Shown: positions 22,069-27,675 of the stretch, one piece after another
Layout: every line of letters begins with the position of its first letter
Position numbering within the stretch: position 1 is the first letter of the stretch
Assembly (NCBI GenBank): GCA_934162555.1
Contig: CAKPJE010000004.1
Span: forward strand, 1 to 27,675
DNA from: an uncultured Bacilli bacterium
Lineage (GTDB): Bacteria > Bacillota_I > Bacilli_A > RF39 > UBA660
Direction of reading: 5' to 3'
DNA length: 27,675 nucleotides
Position numbers and translations under genes: made by a program
The notes under the pieces: generated by a model
Told to the model about the DNA's origin: nothing
The model's input: the letters and a program-made list of their open reading frames with translations, nothing else
Databases searched by the model: none

Positions 22069-23650
22069 TCAAAAGTCTTGCGCCAACAACACGATTACCG
22101 TCACTAGCAGACCAGCCTCTTGCATTAAAGAACCAAAAACCAGCAGAATAAGAAATGCCATATGCGCCACCAATTACTAATACTTTATTACCTGAATGAG
22201 AATAATAACCATCCTTTAACCCTACTGGGTTATTAGAATTATTATCATTAATTGTTTCTCCTGCTATTGGTAAACCTATTAAAGGATTATTACTATCATA
22301 GCCTAGCTTAGTTATGTAAGCACCATTATCAAATGTTGCATTTATATATCCTAATGCCTTATAATTTCCATCAAATGTATCTGATACATACTTTGTAAAA
22401 TCATAATTTATATAAGCCTGATAATCTTTTATGTTTATTCCATCTATAAAATCTGATGTGTTGCCATATACATCTTCTATTCCTCTATATATCATACTAT
22501 GTTTACCATCATTAACTAAACAACCTGATTGCATACCTAATGAATCAGTACCTCCCATTATTATTGCACCATATTCAGTATTATCATCATAATTTTTAGT
22601 TACACCTAAACCTAATTTTGTTTGACTATCATAATCAGCATACTCTACTAAGTATAACATTTGTAATAAATACCAATGATAATCCATAATTGAAAATTCT
22701 GCTCCTAATTTTGCTGCACTTGATCTAAATGTTGGTAATGTTTCATAAGTTGATGGATATACACCACTTCTTGATCTTCCCGTAAAAGCATTTCCTGTTG
22801 AACTTCCACTACCAGAGCCATGGTAAGCATCTGTTCCACCACTCATTTTATATCTTCCAACACTAAATGGTTCGCTATATAAGAAACCATCTTGTTCATA
22901 TTTTGATATATATTGATATTCTACTCCATTTACTACTTCTCTTTTATAATAAAATCCTGGTATATATGTTAATACTTCTCCATTACTTCCATCAAAAGTA
23001 AAATTACTATCTCCATACCAAGCAGTTATTTTTTTTGTACTTACATTATAATTATAACTTTTTATTTCACTACATGGGTATATATTGTCAAAATCATTTT
23101 TTATGTTTGTACTTTCTGGTAAATTAGCATTTGCAACTACTCCTATACTATCTTCTATTCTTTCCCAAGAAGAACTTGTACTATTAGTATTCCTTTTTAT
23201 TCCATATATCATTACATCTTTTATACTACCTTTAGCTTTTATTAAAATATCACTATTTATATTACTAGTTGATTTATAATATATTGTTAAACTTCTACTT
23301 GAATTACTATTAATACTACCATTATAGACGTTATTGCTAATTAAATTATTATACTCACTATCTGTATAAAATTTAATTGGACTATCACTTACCAATTCAA
23401 TACTATAGCCAGCATTTTTAGTTCCACCCACTGTATTAATATTTACATTAAATGATCCACTAGTACCTGTTAAATGTAATTTATAACCATCTTCATATTT
23501 AGTACTATTATCAATACTAACCTTAAAAACCCAGTCTTTTATATTACCACTTATATTACCCACTATAGTATTTTTAAATGATGAATAAGTATAACTTAAT
23601 GTACAAAATAATAAACATACTATAGAAAAAATTAAAAATTTTTTTCTCAT
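22052..23650 (-). CDS. Secreted protein with C-terminal lectin/FGE-like domain, candidate DGR target
   Basis: 532 residues. A signal peptide (about 1-24) is followed by a beta-rich N-terminal region (about 28-145). A C-terminal domain contains SIMDYHWYLLQMLYLVEYAD, a DSQTKLGLG element, and the ending GGAYGISYSAGFWFFNARGW, ASDGN, VGARLL. This ending matches the C-type lectin/formylglycine-generating-enzyme fold of target proteins in diversity-generating retroelements, whose variable region is at the extreme C-terminus. The last ~130 bases are 46 % G+C by hand count (58 of 127), well above the surroundings. Most loop codons there are NNY. No reverse transcriptase or template repeat is in the window. 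AGAAGGAGG precedes the ATG. It could also be a fixed adhesin of the same fold. Confidence 0.75.
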   Translation of the reverse strand: MRKKFLIFSIVCLLFCTLSYTYSSFKNTIVGNISGNIKDWVFKVSIDNSTKYEDGYKLHLTGTSGSFNVNINTVGGTKNAGYSIELVSDSPIKFYTDSEYNNLISNNVYNGSINSNSSRSLTIYYKSTSNINSDILIKAKGSIKDVMIYGIKRNTNSTSSSWERIEDSIGVVANANLPESTNIKNDFDNIYPCSEIKSYNYNVSTKKITAWYGDSNFTFDGSNGEVLTYIPGFYYKREVVNGVEYQYISKYEQDGFLYSEPFSVGRYKMSGGTDAYHGSGSGSSTGNAFTGRSRSGVYPSTYETLPTFRSSAAKLGAEFSIMDYHWYLLQMLYLVEYADYDSQTKLGLGVTKNYDDNTEYGAIIMGGTDSLGMQSGCLVNDGKHSMIYRGIEDVYGNTSDFIDGINIKDYQAYINYDFTKYVSDTFDGNYKALGYINATFDNGAYITKLGYDSNNPLIGLPIAGETINDNNSNNPVGLKDGYYSHSGNKVLVIGGAYGISYSAGFWFFNARGWSASDGNRVVGARLLRHHVS

Positions 23651-23790
23651 ATACTTCCTCCTTCTATATTTTTTGAAACATTAGAAAGAGGACCAGTATC
23701 TATATATTCCCTAGTCCCATAGTTATCAACAAAAATTATATTTTTTTTATTTTTTAGTAATACATGTATGTATGTATTAGTGGTTTCATG
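23647..23790 (-). pseudogene. Tail of a lost gene coupled to the lectin-like gene
   Basis: An open frame of 47 codons without a start codon ends in a stop that overlaps the next ATG as ATGA. The end reads FVDNYGTREYIDTGPLSNVS followed by KNIEGGSI, which looks like protein rather than chance. Upstream it meets a stop at 23793-23791, inside the 89-bp repeat. The overlap suggests it was the 3' end of a gene translated with the surface protein. I cannot name it. Confidence 0.4.
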
Positions 23791-23799
23791 TTATCAACA
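23711..23799. repeat. 89-bp perfect direct repeat, copy 2
   Basis: Identical to bases 1-89. TTATCAACA boxes are at 23723-23731 and 23791-23799. This copy lies 60 bases upstream of the lectin-like gene. A possible promoter toward that gene (TTGATA-N17-TATATA on minus) has its -35 inside one of the boxes. Confidence 0.9.
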
Positions 23800-23877
23800 T
23801 TCTTTCTGTTTTTTACTTTTTATTAACATTTATTCTATATACATTATACAATATATTTTTAATTAATTCAATCAAAA

Positions 23878-23899
23878 AAATTCATATCACTATGAATTT
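23878..23899 (-). terminator. Terminator of the Coat_F operon
   Basis: AAATTCATA and TATGAATTT form a 9-bp stem with a TCAC loop, T7 following on the minus strand. The stop codon (23892-23890) is at the loop. Confidence 0.8.
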
Positions 23900-24204
23900 A
23901 ATTTGTTTAATTCTTGACTAAGCATATTATACTTCTCATTTATTTTATTATCTTCTGCCTTTTCTAATTTATACCAACCACGCTCAAACATAGCTTCAAA
24001 TACTTCTCTTTGCATATTAGCGTACACATCAAACATTTCTTTATATTTTCTATATAAACATTCATTACTAGCTTCAGTTAAACTAACAGCATAATTTTTA
24101 ACAAGTTCCTTTAAAGTAGACAATAAACTATTCATATAATCTTTATCATTTAAAGCTTTACCACTTTGAACCATAACCTCTTCATTTTCTATTTTGTTAT
24201 TCAT
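23890..24204 (-). CDS. Coat_F (CotF-like) family protein
   Basis: 104 residues. DKDYMNSLLSTLKELVKNYA, then ALTEASNE-type sequence (SLTEASNECLYRKYKEMF) and MFERGWYKLEKAED are the pattern of the Coat_F family (PF07875), helical ferritin-like proteins named from Bacillus spore coat protein CotF. TAGGAGGT precedes the ATG, and it overlaps the smaller upstream gene by 8 bases. Coat_F proteins occur in some lineages not known to sporulate, so a coat function should not be assumed. Confidence 0.85.
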   Translation of the reverse strand: MNNKIENEEVMVQSGKALNDKDYMNSLLSTLKELVKNYAVSLTEASNECLYRKYKEMFDVYANMQREVFEAMFERGWYKLEKAEDNKINEKYNMLSQELNKLNS

Positions 24205-24412
24205 GATTACCTCCTAGTATATTTAATATTTCATTCATAATTCCATAAAAAGTATCAGCAGCTTTACTCAAAATAATTTTTAATTCATTATTCTCTACTG
24301 AACTAGCAGCATTATAAGAACTCTTATATGCTCCATAATTCCAATTAAACATATCACTTAAATAATCTAAATCCTTACCACTTATAATATTAGGTACCTT
24401 TTCATATTTCAT
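24197..24412 (-). CDS. Small Coat_F-associated protein
   Basis: 71 residues, predicted helical (LDYLSDMFNWNYGAYKSSYN, then a helix ending ILNILGGNHE). It is co-translated with the Coat_F protein (8-base overlap) and preceded by TTGGAGG. Short partners like this commonly precede Coat_F genes in Firmicutes. Function unknown; the helical pattern suggests a half-length relative of its neighbour. Confidence 0.75.
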   Translation of the reverse strand: MKYEKVPNIISGKDLDYLSDMFNWNYGAYKSSYNAASSVENNELKIILSKAADTFYGIMNEILNILGGNHE

Positions 24413-24509
24413 AATTTTTCCTCCAATTATATAATGGATAAAAATTTAAAATTTATACAAAAATATCAATTAAAATTATATTATAACTATAACTGAACAT
24501 AATATTAAC

Positions 24510-24797
24510 ATGATATATATTATAATTTTTTTATTTAAATTTATAGAAAATACGCTAGGAACATTAAGATTAATAGTTGTAGCACACGGAAGAAAAATAA
24601 TTGGTGCGATTTTACAAGGAATGGTAACATTCGTATGGGCTATATCAGCAGGTCTAACAATAGTTAATTTTAAAAATGATTATTTTAAAATTTTTGTTTT
24701 CTGTTTAGGTGCAGCAATAGGTTCATATGCAGGCTCATGCATAGAAGAAAAAATAAGAAAAAAAGATGGACACATAGAAAAAGAACTTTTACAATAA
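24510..24797 (+). CDS. DUF5698 membrane protein (UPF0316-like N-terminal domain)
   Basis: 95 residues with three membrane segments. The pattern ENTLGTLRLIVVAHGRKIIG and the ending GAAIGSYAGSCIEEKI fit the DUF5698 domain found at the N-terminus of UPF0316/DUF2179 proteins; the usual C-terminal soluble DUF2179 part is absent. No strong Shine-Dalgarno is seen before the ATG, so the start is less sure. It is divergent from the Coat_F operon. Confidence 0.75.
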   Translation: MIYIIIFLFKFIENTLGTLRLIVVAHGRKIIGAILQGMVTFVWAISAGLTIVNFKNDYFKIFVFCLGAAIGSYAGSCIEEKIRKKDGHIEKELLQ

Positions 24798-24846
24798 AAG
24801 TTCATTGTTGTCATTGTATTACTTTCTATCATACAATTAATAATAA

Positions 24847-25140
24847 CTAAAATATAGTTTTCTTTAGAATTGAAAAATCATCGACACTATATTTAGAAGC
24901 AACATTCACATAAAGAATCAAATGTTTCTCTTTTTTATTATATGCAAATTTTCTTGTTCATATATTAGTAATAACGTATTTTTCTAACATTACAATATTT
25001 TCAACATTTTCCTAGTAATTTCCTAATATTTTTCCTAATAAAATAATACCATAAAAAATGTTATAAGGAGGCAACAATTTTTTAAATTCTATATTACCAT
25101 TTACATCTATTAATATTGCAAAGTCTTTTTTAACAGAAAA
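24847..25140 (-). pseudogene. Decayed unknown gene with two in-frame stops
   Basis: In one minus-strand frame three protein-like blocks follow each other: FAILIDVNGNIEFKKLLPPY to GKILGNY, then ENVENIVMLEKYVITNI, then RKFAYNKKEKHLILYVNVAS to LKKTIF. They are separated only by a TAG (25014-25012) and a TGA (24960-24958), all in the same frame, with a TGA (25143-25141) just before. Such continuity without frameshifts suggests a recently inactivated gene of about 100 codons or more. I do not recognise the family. It fills most of the gap between 24798 and 25220. Confidence 0.5.
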
Positions 25141-25212
25141 TCAATATTTTATTCATCATTTTTGCGCTTTTTCTTTAAAAAATCAACTTAAATTATTAAA
25201 ATAAGTATTTTA

Positions 25213-25239
25213 AAATGAGATTACTTTACAATCTCATTT
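25213..25239 (-). terminator. Terminator of the HD-domain gene
   Basis: AAATGAGATT and AATCTCATTT form a 10-bp stem with a 7-base loop; TTTTAAAAT follows on the minus strand. The stop codon (25223-25221) lies at the stem/loop border. Confidence 0.75.
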
Positions 25240-25799
25240 CCATTAAATTTAATATCTAAAAACTTTTTACTAGAAAGAAAATCACACATATGAACAAATT
25301 TTTGATACTTATTATGTGGCCTTTCAAGTACCTCATTACCATTATAATCCTTTGTCCACTCTCCCATATGAGTCTTAATGGTAGTATCAATAAATTCAAG
25401 TTCCTTATCACTAAAACCTATTTTATCATTATTATCGATAATATATTTACCAATAATTATAGGATGTTCAAACACTGTATATTCTTGTTTTACAATACCT
25501 GACTTTAAACCATCATGAACAAGTAAACAAAAGATCATGAGATCTTTTTCTTTTGGTGTAAAAGCATCTCCTATTACCGAATTATGATTCAATAGTTCAT
25601 TTGCAATATTAACAGCAGCTTTAGTATGTCTTACTAAACCACCATCACCTTGCGAAAAAGCAGGATGATATTTTCCAGTAGATGAAGCAGGAACTTCAAA
25701 AAAATAATCTGGGAGCAAATTAATTGCTTTTATTGCTTTCTCTCTAATCTCACTATCTTTTATATAATTTATTTCTGTTTTAAATACATCTGATTTCAT
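25221..25799 (-). CDS. HD-domain phosphohydrolase
   Basis: 192 residues from the ATG at 25799. An in-frame GTG at 25811 is within the Shine-Dalgarno (GTGGAGGTAAAAATG), so the ATG is the start. HD-superfamily metal ligands are visible: H58 (VRHT), H95-D96 (LVHDGLKSG), H112 (EHP), H144 (KTHMG) and D173 (HMCDFLS). The arrangement predicts a metal-dependent phosphohydrolase on nucleotides or RNA ends, cytosolic. I cannot assign a substrate. A single gene, preceded by the right end of an insertion element and its hairpins. Confidence 0.88.
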   Translation of the reverse strand: MKSDVFKTEINYIKDSEIREKAIKAINLLPDYFFEVPASSTGKYHPAFSQGDGGLVRHTKAAVNIANELLNHNSVIGDAFTPKEKDLMIFCLLVHDGLKSGIVKQEYTVFEHPIIIGKYIIDNNDKIGFSDKELEFIDTTIKTHMGEWTKDYNGNEVLERPHNKYQKFVHMCDFLSSKKFLDIKFNGNEIVK

Positions 25800-25817
25800 T
25801 TTTACCTCCACTATAGA

Positions 25818-25840
25818 ACAAAAAGCAAATAAATTTGCTT
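25818..25840 (-). terminator. Hairpin with T-run at the right end of the insertion element
   Basis: AAGCAAAT and ATTTGCTT (25823-25830 and 25833-25840) form an 8-bp stem; TTTTTG-type sequence follows on the minus strand. It would insulate the HD gene from element transcripts. Confidence 0.6.
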
Positions 25841-26011
25841 ACATCACCTCACGGTGATGTGATTTCTGCTTCACAGAGACTTTAACAAATCTTCTCCACA
25901 GACTTAAATTCCGATAGTCGCTACCGTATTTTTTCTTTAAAGCTAAAGAAATCTTGTTCGTTCTTTTTTTATGCTTTAACATGTAACTAATTTTTTCATA
26001 TATAACTCTAA

Positions 26012-26238
26012 TTATTGAAACATAATATTTATACTTGCATTTAAATCATTATATATTTCTTACTCACATTTTACACATTTGTATAATCTTTTATATTATC
26101 ATAAGATCCTGTATAACCATCATTTTTAATTTTATTTAAATAATAATTATACACATATCTACTGCAACCAAATGTTTTATTTATAAAAATCTTTTGTTCA
26201 TCAGTTGGATAAATTCTAAATTTATATGCCCTATACAT
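26012..26238 (-). pseudogene. tnpB: TnpB (IS605 OrfB) with internal deletion
   Basis: The start MYRAYKFRIYPTDEQKIFIN and CSRYVYNYYLNKI are the conserved N-terminal helix-turn-helix region of TnpB. The frame stops at 26073-26071 after about 55 residues. A second piece, DLNASINIMFQ (26050-26012), in another frame, is the conserved C-terminus around the last RuvC acid. Everything between (most of the nuclease) is gone, so no RNA-guided nuclease activity is expected. An upstream ATG (26271) would add 11 residues not typical of TnpB. Confidence 0.85.
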
Positions 26239-26270
26239 CAACATCACCACCATTAGTACTAATGATATCA

Positions 26271-26384
26271 TGTCTTTTAGTGAATAGCAATATGTTTTTT
26301 TGAATTTATAAATATTTTGAAATGTGTTTTGAATATCTTACACTTTTTGTATAATTCTTTGTATGACTTTCCTATTATACAAAA
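26271..26384 (-). repeat. IS200/IS605-type left end, copy B
   Basis: Matches 12357-12465 over about 110 bases at roughly 85 % identity by eye. It lies between the tnpB start and hemW. The outer boundary falls near TATAATAGG, which contains the hemW stop codon. Confidence 0.75.
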
Positions 26385-27442
26385 TTAATCAATATTTCAT
26401 TTGATAAATAAATATAATCAGAACTAATATATATATACTTACCATCATCAATTAATTTTTTCGAATCTAACAATTCTCTTATATCAAACACATCTTCTAT
26501 TTTTTTACCATATTTTAAATAAAACTTTTTCTTACTAACACCATCTAATTTTCTCAAACCCAAAATCATTTCATTTTGCATATCTTCATATTTTTCAAGT
26601 TTCTCGTATTCCTTTAAATATTTTCCATTTATATACTCAAGTATATTTCTATTATTATCATACCTTATATCATCTATAAAACCACTTGCGCCAAGACCAA
26701 AACCATAATACCTATCATTATTCCAATAAACTAAATTATGTTTTGCTTCATATCCTTCTAAACAAAAATTAGAAACCTCATAATGATGATAATTGGCTAG
26801 TTTTTTATTTATTAATTTATACATCTCATAATCTAAATCTTCATCAATGTTCTTTTCATTTCTAAATTTAGTATGATTCTCAATTATTAATGAATATGTT
26901 GATATATGTTTAATATTCATAGAAATCAAAAAGTCCAAATCATCTTCTAAATCTTTTAAGCTTTCTGTTTTCAAAGCATAAATTAAATCAACATTAATAT
27001 TATCAAAATATTTACAAGCAAGTTCAATTTTTTCTTTAAAATCAGTACTATATTTTCTCCCCAAATACTCTAAATTCTTTCTTTTAGTAGACTCTAATCC
27101 AATACTTAATCTATTTACATTAGTATTCTTTAAAAATTCTAAAAGTTCATCATTTATATCTTCAATATTACATTCAAAAGTAAATTCTTTTAAATCGGTC
27201 TTAAATATATCTATAATATCAAACAATATCTTTAATTCATCTAAACTTAAACAAGAAGGAGTACCACCACCAATATAAATAGTTTCAATTACATCTCCCC
27301 TATATTTAGATATAATCTCCTTTTTTAAAGATTCTAAATAAGGTTTAATCCATTTTTTAGTATAAAATAATTTACAAAAATCACAATAAGCACAGATATT
27401 AGAACAAAAAGGAATATGTATATAAACACTTTTAGTCATCAT
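26375..27442 (-). CDS. hemW: HemW-like radical SAM protein
   Basis: HemW is a radical SAM protein that acts as a heme chaperone, formerly annotated as oxygen-independent coproporphyrinogen oxidase. The 355 residues show the cluster [11 protein letters not shown] (C13, C17, C20 as Fe-S ligands, plus C23), IGGGTPS, and a C-terminus [10 protein letters not shown] like the usual family ending. The ATG at 27442 (or the next at 27439) overlaps lepA, the usual Firmicutes order. The stop codon lies inside the left end of the insertion element, so the last one or two codons may come from it. Length is slightly below the common 375-380. Confidence 0.93.
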   Translation of the reverse strand: MMTKSVYIHIPFCSNICAYCDFCKLFYTKKWIKPYLESLKKEIISKYRGDVIETIYIGGGTPSCLSLDELKILFDIIDIFKTDLKEFTFECNIEDINDELLEFLKNTNVNRLSIGLESTKRKNLEYLGRKYSTDFKEKIELACKYFDNINVDLIYALKTESLKDLEDDLDFLISMNIKHISTYSLIIENHTKFRNEKNIDEDLDYEMYKLINKKLANYHHYEVSNFCLEGYEAKHNLVYWNNDRYYGFGLGASGFIDDIRYDNNRNILEYINGKYLKEYEKLEKYEDMQNEMILGLRKLDGVSKKKFYLKYGKKIEDVFDIRELLDSKKLIDDGKYIYISSDYIYLSNEILINFV

Positions 27443-27675
27443 TTATTTTTAAAACTGCTAAAAATGCTTCTGGTGGTACTTCAACACTTCCTACCATCTT
27501 CATTCTTTTTTTACCTTCTTTTTGTTTTTCTAGTAATTTTCTTTTTCTCGAAACATCGCCACCATAACATTTAGCAAGTACATCTTTTCTAACAGCTTTT
27601 ATATCACTTCGTGCGATTATCTTTGATCCAATACTAGCTTGAATTGGTACCTCAAATTGTTGTCTTGGTATTAAC
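27432..27675 (-). CDS. lepA: Elongation factor 4 (LepA), C-terminal part
   Basis: The window ends inside this gene; 80 codons and the stop are seen. [20 protein letters not shown], then [20 protein letters not shown] and [17 protein letters not shown] are the signature C-terminal domain of LepA/EF4, the ribosomal back-translocase GTPase. The stop (27434-27432) lies within the start of hemW. Confidence 0.97.
   Translation of the reverse strand, partial: LIPRQQFEVPIQASIGSKIIARSDIKAVRKDVLAKCYGGDVSRKRKLLEKQKEGKKRMKMVGSVEVPPEAFLAVLKINDD

Larger units (their letters stand above)
25841..26384 (-). mobile_element. Internally deleted IS200/IS605-type element (tnpB type)
   Basis: About 545 bp. It has a left end (26272-26384) shared with 12357-12465, a tnpB N-terminus (26238 downward), a tnpB tail out of frame (26050-26012, DLNASINI), a nearly codon-free stretch, and a right-end hairpin ACATCACC/GGTGATGT (25841-25860). 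No tnpA is present, so it would need help from elsewhere to move. The stretch 25861-26011 has no gene; in complete elements this position holds the omega RNA that guides TnpB. Confidence 0.7.

Noticed and set aside
22052..23650. Complete diversity-generating retroelement in this window
   Set aside because: No frame with reverse-transcriptase motifs, no Avd-like gene, and no second copy of the C-terminal sequence were found in either strand, so only the target-like gene is reported.
24958..25014. Mycoplasma-type code (UGA as tryptophan)
   Set aside because: Tryptophans throughout are TGG, a full RF2 gene is present, and several genes end in TGA.

Overview
The window looks like a chromosomal segment of a very AT-rich, low-GC Gram-positive bacterium of the Bacilli or Mollicutes-related lineages (for example uncultured gut RF39-like groups; the lineage is inference). 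The basis is a Bacilli-type DnaB/DnaI helicase-loading pair, the order prfB-ftsE-ftsX, lepA-hemW, an ECF transporter and Coat_F proteins. The standard code with UGA as stop is supported by an RF2 gene that contains its own UGA frameshift stop. Most genes lie on the minus strand.

Layout. 1-7.6 kb is housekeeping on the minus strand. It holds prfB (with a programmed +1 frameshift that moves its true start to 2825), ftsE and ftsX; dnaB, dnaI and a small unknown gene; and rnc, a small unknown gene, yebC and a membrane-anchored protein. At 7.6-11.3 kb are divergent promoters, a ZnuA-like lipoprotein that has lost its metal-binding histidines, tRNA-Ser, a candidate ~95-nt small RNA, a 22-residue membrane peptide, and a two-gene transporter operon behind a structured leader with an intrinsic terminator. 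At 11.3-11.9 kb are tRNA-Lys and a tRNA-Ile-Asn-Glu-Gly operon.

11.9-14.9 kb is a decayed island entered at tRNA-Gly. It contains an integrase C-terminus that reads into the tRNA, an insertion-element left end, a protein with three internal repeats and its coupled partner, and a TetR repressor with a clear operator but a truncated acetyltransferase partner. 15.0-21.9 kb holds a zinc-ribbon plus PrsW protease pair, a folate-type ECF transporter, a DUF6179/DUF6323-like pair and a LiaF/DUF4097 envelope pair. 22.0-23.8 kb holds a secreted protein with a C-terminal lectin/FGE-like domain that resembles the target of a diversity-generating retroelement. It is preceded by a coupled gene tail and by an 89-bp repeat that is identical to the first 89 bases of the window.

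23.9-27.7 kb holds a Coat_F pair, a DUF5698 protein, a decayed gene, an HD phosphohydrolase, an internally deleted IS200/IS605-type element abutting the end of hemW, and the 3' end of lepA. The most promising leads are the possible hypervariable surface protein with its repeated upstream DNA, the two structured RNAs, and the three-repeat protein of the island. No reverse transcriptase, template repeat, CRISPR array or complete mobile element is visible.
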